DNA from: Flavobacterium daejeonense DSM 17708 | GTDB lineage: Bacteria; Bacteroidota; Bacteroidia; Flavobacteriales; Flavobacteriaceae | NCBI RefSeq assembly: GCF_000425425.1 | Contig: NZ_KE384374.1 | Span: 22,930-86,929, forward strand | DNA length: 64,000 nt | Direction of reading: 5' to 3' | In this document: positions 25,311 to 33,961 of the stretch, in pieces | Layout of the letters: each line of letters opens with the position of its first letter | Position numbering within the stretch: the first letter of the stretch is position 1 | Program-made: the position numbers and the translations under genes | The notes under the pieces: generated by a model | The model's input: only the letters and a program-made list of their open reading frames with translations | Told to the model about the DNA's origin: nothing | The model's database searches: none

Positions 25311-27422
25311 ATGAAACATTTCTTTTTATTAACCTGGCTCTGTTTGACATCGAATGCCTTGTTAGCACAGCAGCTAAAATCGCCCAACCAACAATTGCAA
25401 ATGGAGTTTTCTTTGCAAAAAGACGGAACTCCCGGCTACAGTTTAAAATTCAAAGACAAAGTAGTTATTAAGCCAAGCAAATTGGGGTTGGAACTAAAAG
25501 ACGACACAAAATCTTTATTGAATGATTTTGTGATTGCAGACACAAAGACGACTAGTTTTGATGAAATCTGGAAACCGGTTTGGGGAGAAGTAGCCAGTAT
25601 TCGCAATCATTATAACGAATTGGCAGTTACACTAAACCAAAAAGGAACCGACAGACAAATGGTAATTCGTTTTCGTTTGTTTGACGAAGGTTTAGGTTTT
25701 CGCTATGAATTCCCTCTACAAAAGAACCTGACTTATTTTGTTATTAAGGAAGAGAGAAGTCAATTTGCCATGAATGGGGATCATACTGCTTTTTGGATTC
25801 CGGGAGATTATGATACTCAGGAGTACGATTACACGACTTCAAAATTATCCGAAATCAGAGGTTTAACAGAAAAAGCCATGACGGCTAATGTTTCTCAGCA
25901 ATCTTTTTCGCCTACGGGAGTTCAAACGGCTTTGATGATGAAAACGGCTGACGGATTGTACATCAATTTGCACGAAGCGGCTTTGATTAATTATTCCTGT
26001 ATGCACCTGAATCTGGATGATAAAAACATGGTTTTCGAATCCTGGTTAACTCCGGATGCTAAAGGAGATAAAGGTTATATGCAGGCATCTTGCCAGTCGC
26101 CTTGGAGAACGATTATGGTGAGTGATGATGCCCGAGAAATTTTGGCTTCCAAAATGACTTTGAACTTAAATGATCCTTGTAAAATTGGCGATACTTCCTG
26201 GATAAAACCGGTGAAATATGTTGGTGTTTGGTGGGAAATGATTACCGGAAAAAGCACCTGGGCTTATACCGATGAATACCCAACGGTGCAATTAGGGGTA
26301 ACCGATTTTGCTAAAGCGAAACCAAATGGAAAACACGGTGCCAATACGGCTAATGTGAAAAAATATATTGATTTTGCTGCCGCAAATGGATTCGATGCTG
26401 TATTGGTAGAAGGCTGGAATGAAGGTTGGGAAGACTGGTTTGGGCATTCTAAAGATTATGTTTTTGATTTTGTGACACCTTATCCGGATTTTGATGTAAA
26501 AGGAATTCATGAATATGCAAAATCTAAAGGAATCAAAATGATTATGCATCATGAAACTTCCGGTTCTACCCGTAATTATGAGCGTCATATGGATAAAGCC
26601 TATCAGTTTATGAAAGACAACGGTTATGATGCGGTAAAAAGTGGTTATGTAGGACCAATTTTGCCAAGAGGAGAAAACCATTACGACCAATGGATTGTAA
26701 ATCACTACCAATATGCTATTGAAAAAGCTGCCGATTATAAAATTATGGTCAATGCACACGAAGCGATTCGTCCAACTGGAATTTGCAGAACCTATCCGAA
26801 TTTGATTGGAAATGAATCGGCGAGAGGAACCGAGTATCAGGCTTTTGGCGGTTCAAAACCAAATCACGTTACCATTTTACCATTTACCCGATTAATTGGC
26901 GGGCCAATGGATTATACGCCGGGAATTTTTGAAATGGATATCAGTAAAATCAATCCGGAAAATACTTCGCATTTAAACAGTACTTTGGCGAATCAATTAG
27001 CCTTATATCTAACTATGTACAGCCCACTACAAATGGCTGCCGACTTGCCGGAAAATTACGAGCGCTTTGCGGATGCTTTCCAATTCATCAAAGATGTTGC
27101 GGTTGACTGGAGCGACAGTAAATATTTAGAAGCCGAACCGGGACAATATATTACTGTAGCCCGAAAAGCCAAGGGAACAAACAATTGGTTTATTGGAAAT
27201 GTAAATGGCGAAACGTCTCGTGTATCTTCCATCAATTTTGATTTCCTTGAAAAAGGGAAAAAATATGAGGCCACTATTTATGCCGATGCTAAAGATGCAC
27301 ATTACAAAACTAATCCTCAGGCTTATACCATTCGTAAAATGAATGTGACTAACAAAACCAAGTTGAGTCAGTTTTCTGCGCCGGGAGGTGGTTATGCCAT
27401 CAGTGTGATTGAAAAGAAATAA
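25311..27422 (+). CDS. susB: GH97 alpha-glucosidase (SusB-like)
   Basis: A 703-residue enzyme with a signal peptide (about 1-19), an N-terminal beta-sandwich, a (beta/alpha)8 catalytic barrel and a C-terminal beta domain ending GGGYAISVIEKK. The key acidic residues are Glu415 in HHETSG, Glu484 in AHEAIRP and Glu508 in ARGTEY. Their spacing (69 and 24 residues) is exactly that of Glu439, Glu508 and Glu532 in B. thetaiotaomicron SusB, so it should be the inverting alpha-glucosidase type rather than the retaining GH97 type, which uses Asp. It would release glucose from imported maltodextrins in the periplasm. Confidence 0.94.
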   Translation: MKHFFLLTWLCLTSNALLAQQLKSPNQQLQMEFSLQKDGTPGYSLKFKDKVVIKPSKLGLELKDDTKSLLNDFVIADTKTTSFDEIWKPVWGEVASIRNHYNELAVTLNQKGTDRQMVIRFRLFDEGLGFRYEFPLQKNLTYFVIKEERSQFAMNGDHTAFWIPGDYDTQEYDYTTSKLSEIRGLTEKAMTANVSQQSFSPTGVQTALMMKTADGLYINLHEAALINYSCMHLNLDDKNMVFESWLTPDAKGDKGYMQASCQSPWRTIMVSDDAREILASKMTLNLNDPCKIGDTSWIKPVKYVGVWWEMITGKSTWAYTDEYPTVQLGVTDFAKAKPNGKHGANTANVKKYIDFAAANGFDAVLVEGWNEGWEDWFGHSKDYVFDFVTPYPDFDVKGIHEYAKSKGIKMIMHHETSGSTRNYERHMDKAYQFMKDNGYDAVKSGYVGPILPRGENHYDQWIVNHYQYAIEKAADYKIMVNAHEAIRPTGICRTYPNLIGNESARGTEYQAFGGSKPNHVTILPFTRLIGGPMDYTPGIFEMDISKINPENTSHLNSTLANQLALYLTMYSPLQMAADLPENYERFADAFQFIKDVAVDWSDSKYLEAEPGQYITVARKAKGTNNWFIGNVNGETSRVSSINFDFLEKGKKYEATIYADAKDAHYKTNPQAYTIRKMNVTNKTKLSQFSAPGGGYAISVIEKK

Positions 27423-27898
27423 TCGTTTTTTCGTTTTATAAAATTTTAGAGAGCTGTCTGAAAGGATTCTTTTCGGACGGTTGTTCTAAAAACGCATCCA
27501 AAAAACAAATAGCAGTCATTTTGTTTTCCTTAAAAAATAAATAATGCGTATTTATTCGTAATTTTAATTAGTAAATCAATAAAAAACAGTCTGAATTTTA
27601 AAGAATATTAAACGAAGGTCAAAGGTCTTTAAATTTTAAAAACAGTATAAATGAAGACTTTTTTACTACACAACTACTACTTTTTTTATTAGATAGAAAA
27701 TCAACAAACCCTTATTTTATAGTGTTTTACATGTCTTTTAGAAGCTGAATTAACTACATTTTAACAGCTGAAAAAATAGTCCGTTCGGAAACGATATAAT
27801 TTTACAATATCGAAATCGGAGAAGTATTAGGATGTAAATAATATCGAACGGATTTCTAAAAAAAACTAACATTTATTAACAACCAAAAAAACCAAATT
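27423..27898. other. Long leader between GH97 and susC
   Basis: A 476-base gap with no supportable gene. It holds an imperfect hairpin (GTCTGAAA at 27456-27463 with TTTCGGAC at 27471-27478, without a clear T-run), the second copy of the CTAC-N4-CTACTAC-T7 motif, and an inverted repeat, CGATAT with ATATCG, near 27798. No clean TAnnTTTG promoter is seen, so expression of susC probably depends on an activator. Confidence 0.5.
27666..27687 (+). promoter_or_regulatory. Candidate SusR-type operator, site 2 (upstream of susC)
   Basis: CTAC-N4-CTACTAC followed by seven Ts (N4 is ACAA), matching the site at 25125-25146 at 20 of 22 positions. It lies 211 bases before the susC start. The triple CTAC half-units with 11 and 3 base spacing look like a direct-repeat activator site. 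Confidence 0.5.
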
Positions 27899-30889
27899 AT
27901 GGTACAAATGAAAAAAAGTATGTTTTACATTTTGCTTTTATGTAACATACTGTTTATTATGCCAAGTGTAGTTGCACAAACTACCGCAAAAAAAATTAGC
28001 GGCCTTGTCGTGGATCAAAAAGGAGAACCCCTAATTGGAGCAAGTGTCCTGATTAAAGGAACAAATATAGGAACTATTACCGATGTTAACGGAGAATTTG
28101 CCTTACCACTATCCGGCAAATCAGCAACGGTACAGGTTTCGTTTATTGGATATAGTGCAAAAGAAGTAGTTGCCGGAGAACAAAAACTTCGTGTAGTACT
28201 TATAGAAGATTCTAATGAGTTGAAAGAAGTGGTGGTTCAGGTAGGTTATGGAACCGTAAAGAAAAAAGATGCCACAGGTTCTGTATCACAAATTTCGGCT
28301 AAAGAATTCAACAAAGGACAAAACGTAACACCTGAAAGCTTAATTAGTGGGCGTATTTCCGGAGTAAATGTAACCGGAGGAGGAGCTCCGGGAGCAAAAG
28401 CGGATATCCGTATTCGTGGAGGTTCATCCTTAAATGCATCGAATGATCCATTGATTATTTTAGATGGTTTGCCTTTGAGCAATGCCGTTCCATCAGGATC
28501 AACCAGTATTTTATCGACTATAGATCCTAATGACATCGAATCGTTTACGGTTTTGAAAGATGCTTCGGCAGCAGCGATTTATGGTTCCCGTGCAGCTAAT
28601 GGGGTTATTGTAATTACCACTAAAAAAGGAAGCAAAGGCGGTGTAAAAGTGAATTTCAGTTCTCAGGTAGGAGTGAATACTATTGCTAACACTGTGGATG
28701 TATTAAGTGCTGATCAATTTCGTGCTGTGGTTAATGAAAAAGGTTCTGATGCTCAAAAAGCTTTGTTGGGAACGGCTAATACCAATTGGCAGAACGAAAT
28801 TTTCCATACTGCTTTAACTACGAACAATAATATTTCGATTAGCGGTTCTTTGTTTAACAAATTGCCAATTCGTTTATCGGTAGGGAATGTGAACAACCCG
28901 GGAATTCTTAAAAATACCAGTTTTGAAAGAACAACTACATCTCTGGCTTTGAATCCGGTTTTGTTTGACAATCATTTAAAAATTGATATTAGCGCAAATT
29001 TATCTTTCGCTAAAAACAGATTTCAGGATGAAGATGCAGTAATTGGAAGTGCAATTGGTTTTGATCCAACGCAGTCTGTTTACGCTGCAGGTTCCCGTTA
29101 CGGAGGTTATTTTGAATGGTTAGAATCAAACGGCAACTTACCTTTATTGCCGGCCAGAAACCCTGTTGCCCGATTGAATCAGGATGAAAGAAGAGCCACT
29201 TCTACCAGAAAATGGGGAAATATCCGTTTGGATTATAAATTGCATTTCTTTGAAGATTTACACTTTATCACTGAGGCAGGGATAGATCGTTTTGACAGTG
29301 ATGGATATACCAGAGTAAGTACCCAAAGTGCTTTAGGGTATCAGCCTAATCCTTATACATCAGGGAACTGGGTGAATTTAGGGAATTATTCTACTTATAC
29401 TGATGCGCTTCAAAATAAAAACCTGAACAGTTATTTTAATTATACTAAGGAATTTGGAAAAATTAAAGTAGATGCCACAGCCGGTTATAACTACCAATTG
29501 TTCCAAAAAGAAAAATACGAATCGGGAGAAACGACACAGCCTAATCCAAATGAGGATGTTACTACCGATCCGGATATTAACTTACAGTCTTATTTTGGAC
29601 GTTTGAATCTAGGATATGACAGTCGTTATTTGCTGACTGTAAATTACAGAAGAGACGGAACTTCCCGTTTTTCTAAAGCTAACCGTTGGGGGAATTTTGC
29701 CGGAGCGGCTTTTGCCTGGAATCTGGCTGAAGAAGCTTTCTTAAAAGACAGCGAAACTATTTCGACTTTAAAGTTACGTTTAGGATACGGAACAACAGGA
29801 CAACAGGATATTTCAGCTTCTTATGATTATTTAACCCGTGTTACTTTAGGTTCGATTAATACTCAATATATTTTTGGAAATACGATTTATTCGAGTGCCA
29901 GACCGGAAGGCTACAATCAGGATATTAAATGGGAAGAGTTAACAGAGAAAAACATCGGTTTGGATTATGGCTTTTTGAATAACCGAATTTCAGGTTCGAT
30001 TAACTATTTTGATAAAAAATCAACTGATTTATTAGCTGATGTTTTGGTTCCTGATGGAGCTAATTTAAGAAACCAGGGATTCTTTAATATAGGTAGTGTG
30101 AGAACCAAAGGGATTGAGTTCAGTATTCAGTCGGATGTTGTGAAAAACGATAATTTAACCTGGAATGTTGCATTTAATACCACTTATATCGACCAAAAAA
30201 TTACCGATTTAGGTAGAACTGTAGAAGGATTTACAGGGTATGCCGTAGGAGATATTAAAGGTGGAAGTGGTAATAAAATCCAAATCAATTCGGTTGGTTA
30301 TGCACCTAATTCATTCTTCGTTTATGAACAATTGTATGATGCCAATAAAAAACCAATTCCAGGTGCTTATGTGGATAGAAACGATGATGGCAAAATTGAT
30401 GATGCCGATCGTTACCGATTTCACAAAGCAGCGCCGGATTATACTTTCGGATTGTTTTCAAGTTTGAACTACAAAAAATTTGACTTTGTAATGAACTGGA
30501 GAGCAAGTACAGGAAATTACATTTTTGATAACGTAAGTTCGGACAAAGGTTATTTAATGGCAGGATTACGCCGAGATACAGATTTGGCTAATATCAGTTC
30601 GGATTATTTGAATACCGGTTTTGTTTTTGAAGATAACGGAACGCAACGTTACCTGTCTAATTACTTTGTAAAAGATGCTTCTTTCATCAAATTAGACAAT
30701 GTTACTCTGGGCTATACGATGGATAAAGCCTTGTTGAAAGTAGTTAATTTAAGATTTTCGGCAGGTGTTCAAAATGTGTTTACCATTACAAAATACAATG
30801 GTTTAGATCCTGAAAAATTCAACGGAATTGACGGGAATATTTATCCTCGTGCCAGAACGTATTTGTTTGGTATCAATGCAAGTTTCTAA
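27899..30889 (+). CDS. susC: SusC-type TonB-dependent outer-membrane transporter
   Basis: A 996-residue transporter with a signal peptide, an N-terminal carboxypeptidase-like beta domain (ISGLVVDQKGEPLIGASVLIKG, DVNGEF), a plug domain (GSVSQISAKEFNKG, PESLISGRISGVNV, IRIRGGSSLNASNDPLIILDGLPL) and a large beta-barrel ending in PRARTYLFGINASF. It forms the TonB-powered channel lidded by SusD. A second in-frame ATG at 27908 (MKKSMFY) gives a more typical signal peptide and may be the true start. susD follows 31 bases after its stop. Confidence 0.95.
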   Translation: MVQMKKSMFYILLLCNILFIMPSVVAQTTAKKISGLVVDQKGEPLIGASVLIKGTNIGTITDVNGEFALPLSGKSATVQVSFIGYSAKEVVAGEQKLRVVLIEDSNELKEVVVQVGYGTVKKKDATGSVSQISAKEFNKGQNVTPESLISGRISGVNVTGGGAPGAKADIRIRGGSSLNASNDPLIILDGLPLSNAVPSGSTSILSTIDPNDIESFTVLKDASAAAIYGSRAANGVIVITTKKGSKGGVKVNFSSQVGVNTIANTVDVLSADQFRAVVNEKGSDAQKALLGTANTNWQNEIFHTALTTNNNISISGSLFNKLPIRLSVGNVNNPGILKNTSFERTTTSLALNPVLFDNHLKIDISANLSFAKNRFQDEDAVIGSAIGFDPTQSVYAAGSRYGGYFEWLESNGNLPLLPARNPVARLNQDERRATSTRKWGNIRLDYKLHFFEDLHFITEAGIDRFDSDGYTRVSTQSALGYQPNPYTSGNWVNLGNYSTYTDALQNKNLNSYFNYTKEFGKIKVDATAGYNYQLFQKEKYESGETTQPNPNEDVTTDPDINLQSYFGRLNLGYDSRYLLTVNYRRDGTSRFSKANRWGNFAGAAFAWNLAEEAFLKDSETISTLKLRLGYGTTGQQDISASYDYLTRVTLGSINTQYIFGNTIYSSARPEGYNQDIKWEELTEKNIGLDYGFLNNRISGSINYFDKKSTDLLADVLVPDGANLRNQGFFNIGSVRTKGIEFSIQSDVVKNDNLTWNVAFNTTYIDQKITDLGRTVEGFTGYAVGDIKGGSGNKIQINSVGYAPNSFFVYEQLYDANKKPIPGAYVDRNDDGKIDDADRYRFHKAAPDYTFGLFSSLNYKKFDFVMNWRASTGNYIFDNVSSDKGYLMAGLRRDTDLANISSDYLNTGFVFEDNGTQRYLSNYFVKDASFIKLDNVTLGYTMDKALLKVVNLRFSAGVQNVFTITKYNGLDPEKFNGIDGNIYPRARTYLFGINASF

Positions 30890-30920
30890 TAGCGAATTAA
30901 CAATCAAAAAATTAAACAAA

Positions 30921-32765
30921 ATGAAAATTTCATTCAAATATATATCCATTTTCTTCCTGATTATTTTAGGAATGAATATGACATTAGTATCGTGTACGAG
31001 CGATTTAGATGTGACTCCAAAAGACGATGACGAATTCCTTTCTGATAGCTTTTTTCAGGATCCGGATTCTTATAAACAGGTTTTAGCCAAATTATATGCC
31101 GGTTTGTATGTTGGAGGAAATGATGGTGATGGTAAAGCAGATATTGCCGGAATTGGAGGTGATTTCAGCAGTTATTTGCGCTTACTTTTTGTATGTCAGG
31201 AATTTACCACTGATGAAGCCGTTATTGCCTGGGCCGATGGTACTTTGCCAACATTAAATACACAAACCTGGTCGCCAAACAACGAATTTTTATACGGAAC
31301 TTTCTCCAGAGCTTTCTATGAAATTAGTTTGGCCAATGAATTTTTGAGACAAACAACAGATGAAAAATTAACAGCTCGTGGGGTAGATACCGGCTTGAAA
31401 ACGGATATCGCTTATTTTAGAGCAGAAGCCCGTTTTTTAAGAGCTTTTTCTTATGCTAATCTAATGGATTTGTTTGGTAATGTACCTATTACGACCGAAA
31501 ATGATCCTGTTGGATTTTTCTATCCGGAACAAAAAACCAGAGCCGAAGTTTTTGCTTATGTAGAAAGCGAACTGAAAGATTTGGATGCGGGTTTAGTAGC
31601 TTCAAAAGCAAATGAATACGGCCGAATTGATAAAACGGCGGCTAAATTTTTATTGGCAAAAATTTATTTAAATGCTAAAGTCTATATCGGAACTGAAAAA
31701 TATAATGAGGCTGCTGCTTTGTGTACGGATATTATCAATAATTCCGGATATACTTTTGCTAATGTGCCTTACCGTTATTTATTCTCTGCGGATAATAACA
31801 GAAACGGAGCACAATCGGAATTTATTTTCCCAATTGTCAGTGACGGAAATGCGATTAGAGCGACCGGTGGAGGTATGAGTTTTATTTTACATGCTTCTAT
31901 AGGAGGAAGTATGGATGCTGCTCAATACGGTATGAATGGAGGCTGGCAGGGAATCAGAACCCGTAGAGAGTTTGTGGCTAATTTTGGTAATCCAACAAGT
32001 TCATTTGATTTTTATCAAACAAAGAATAAAAATTTATCAAACAATACAGGTATTTTGGTTAATAAAGATGGCCAAACATTTGATTCAAACGACAGAAATG
32101 AAACGCAAACAGGGTATAATGCAAATAATACTTACGTATTTAATTTTGTAACAGGTAAAATTACTTTAAATGGTGTTGAAGTTGCAGCTCCGACGGCATT
32201 TAATAATGCTCCAGTATCTTTAGGAACACAGCAAATTTGGGGAGATAAAAGATTATCTGCATATACTCCAGGTCAAACATTGGATATTGCTAATATAGGA
32301 ACATTTACGAATGGTTATGCAGTGACTAAATTTACTAATCTAAATTCTGATGGATCTGCGGCACAACGTAATGATATTCCGGATACTGATTTCCCAGTGT
32401 TCCGTTTGTCTGATGCAATGTTAATGTATGCTGAATGTGCGGTAAGAGGTGCTTCAGGTACTGATATGACTACTGCTGTTGGTTATGTTAACATGTTAAG
32501 AAACCGTGCTCAGGCATCTACGATTAGTTCAGTCAATATGAATCTTAATTTTATTCTGGATGAAAGAGGGCGTGAATTATTTTGGGAATGCCACAGAAGA
32601 ACCGATTTAATTCGTTTCGGAAAATTTTCAGGAGCAGATAAAATCTGGCAATGGAAAGGGGGAACTGAAGATGGTTCGGCAACAGCATCATTTAGAGATT
32701 TGATGCCGATTCCTGCCAAAACGATTCAGGCAAACCCAACTTTAGAGCAAAATACCGGATACTAA
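30921..32765 (+). CDS. susD: SusD-family starch-binding lipoprotein
   Basis: A 614-residue surface lipoprotein with lipobox Cys25 (TLVSCTSD), an N-terminal TPR-rich SusD-like domain (FFQDPDSYKQVLAKLYAGLYVGG, YFRAEARFLRAFSYANLMDLFGNVP) and a C-terminal RagB/SusD domain (FPVFRLSDAMLMYAECAVRGA, ILDERGRELFWECHRRTDLIRFGKF, MPIPAKTIQANPTLEQNTGY). It captures oligosaccharides and closes over SusC. The frame is open to 30828 inside susC, but the ATG at 30921 places the lipoprotein signal correctly. Confidence 0.95.
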   Translation: MKISFKYISIFFLIILGMNMTLVSCTSDLDVTPKDDDEFLSDSFFQDPDSYKQVLAKLYAGLYVGGNDGDGKADIAGIGGDFSSYLRLLFVCQEFTTDEAVIAWADGTLPTLNTQTWSPNNEFLYGTFSRAFYEISLANEFLRQTTDEKLTARGVDTGLKTDIAYFRAEARFLRAFSYANLMDLFGNVPITTENDPVGFFYPEQKTRAEVFAYVESELKDLDAGLVASKANEYGRIDKTAAKFLLAKIYLNAKVYIGTEKYNEAAALCTDIINNSGYTFANVPYRYLFSADNNRNGAQSEFIFPIVSDGNAIRATGGGMSFILHASIGGSMDAAQYGMNGGWQGIRTRREFVANFGNPTSSFDFYQTKNKNLSNNTGILVNKDGQTFDSNDRNETQTGYNANNTYVFNFVTGKITLNGVEVAAPTAFNNAPVSLGTQQIWGDKRLSAYTPGQTLDIANIGTFTNGYAVTKFTNLNSDGSAAQRNDIPDTDFPVFRLSDAMLMYAECAVRGASGTDMTTAVGYVNMLRNRAQASTISSVNMNLNFILDERGRELFWECHRRTDLIRFGKFSGADKIWQWKGGTEDGSATASFRDLMPIPAKTIQANPTLEQNTGY

Positions 32766-32784
32766 CTAATCACTTCAATTAAAG

Positions 32785-33900
32785 ATGAAAAATTTATATA
32801 AAATAGTAATCGCATTGGTAAGCGTTTTGTTTTTATCATGCAACGCCGATGCGGTAGATAACAGACCGGTTCTTGAGAATTTAAGTATTCCGGTATTGCC
32901 AGCTTCTTTAACAGCTAAAACCTATGTGTTAACGGAAGAAAATGCTACGAAAGCTGCGGATAATTTTGTTTGGTCCGCTGCTGAATATTCTCAGGATGTA
33001 GTAGTAACTTATACTCTGATGATGGATGTAAAAGGAGGAGATTTTTCTTCTCCAAAAGTTTTGGCTACCACTGCTGATGTGACCGAAGCTTCGGTTTTAG
33101 TTAAAACTTTGAATCAGGCTGCGATAGATTTAGGCGCAGAACCTGGAACGGCTTCTGATTTTGATATAAAAGTAAAAAGCAGTGTTTCCGGAGGGGTGGT
33201 TGTCGTTTCAGAAAATAAAGCAACTATCACTGTTACAGCTTATTCCGGTTTGGTACCTTATCCTTATACCGATTGGTATTTAGTAGGTGATGCCACGGCT
33301 GCCAACTGGGATAATAATAATGGAAATCAACCGCTCTTTAGAAGTGGGTCTGATGTTAACTTGTACAAGTTTACAGGTTATTTTTATGCGGGTTATTTCA
33401 AAGTGATTTCCAAACTAGGAAGTTGGGCGCCCATGTATGGTGGTTCAGGAGGAAGTTTAATTTACAGAGCAACCGAATCTGATGGCGATCCGGCAAATAT
33501 AAATATTCCAACTGCGGGTTATTATACTTTTACGATGAATGTGCAAAATCTAAGCTATACTTTAGTTCCATTTGATGCTTCTGCTGCAACTGTTTATCCA
33601 ACTATTGGGTTAATTGGTTCTTCAAGAACTGGTAATGACGATGGTTGGGGAGAAGATACTGATATGACGCAATCGGCATTTAATCCTCATTATTGGGCAC
33701 TTACAATTAGCCTGTTTGATGGTAAAGCGAAGTTTAGAGCCAATAATTCCTGGGATGTAAACTGGGGTGGTGATACTGCTTTTTCTGCATTTCCTGCTAA
33801 TGGAACCAGTGGAGGAGATATTCCTGTGGCCAAATCAAAATACAAAGTATTCTTCAATGATTTAGACGGAAGTTACTTGATGATTCCTAATCAGGAATAA
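32785..33900 (+). CDS. susE: SusE/SusF-type starch-binding lipoprotein
   Basis: A 371-residue lipoprotein with lipobox Cys19 (LFLSCNADA). The N-terminal SusE domain (about 35-155) contains ENATKAADNFVWSAAEYSQDVVVTYTLMMD and is followed by two starch-binding modules of the SusE/SusF type (about 165-265, starting WYLVGDATAANWDN, and 270-371, starting IGLIGSSRTGNDDGWGEDTDM). It lies 19 bases after susD. SusE and SusF proteins hold starch at the cell surface and are not themselves enzymes. Only one such protein is present here, against two in the B. thetaiotaomicron locus. Confidence 0.9.
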   Translation: MKNLYKIVIALVSVLFLSCNADAVDNRPVLENLSIPVLPASLTAKTYVLTEENATKAADNFVWSAAEYSQDVVVTYTLMMDVKGGDFSSPKVLATTADVTEASVLVKTLNQAAIDLGAEPGTASDFDIKVKSSVSGGVVVVSENKATITVTAYSGLVPYPYTDWYLVGDATAANWDNNNGNQPLFRSGSDVNLYKFTGYFYAGYFKVISKLGSWAPMYGGSGGSLIYRATESDGDPANINIPTAGYYTFTMNVQNLSYTLVPFDASAATVYPTIGLIGSSRTGNDDGWGEDTDMTQSAFNPHYWALTISLFDGKAKFRANNSWDVNWGGDTAFSAFPANGTSGGDIPVAKSKYKVFFNDLDGSYLMIPNQE

Positions 33901-33918
33901 CGAATTGAAATAATGATG

Positions 33919-33948
33919 AAGGCTATCTCCGGATAGCCTTTTTTTTAC
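33919..33948 (+). terminator. Terminator between susE and the amylase genes
   Basis: AAGGCTATC (33919-33927) pairs with GATAGCCTT (33932-33940) around a 4-base loop, followed by eight Ts. It would cut transcription after susCDE, so that the downstream enzymes receive only read-through or a separate promoter. Confidence 0.85.
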
Positions 33949-33961
33949 TAAACAAATTAAG

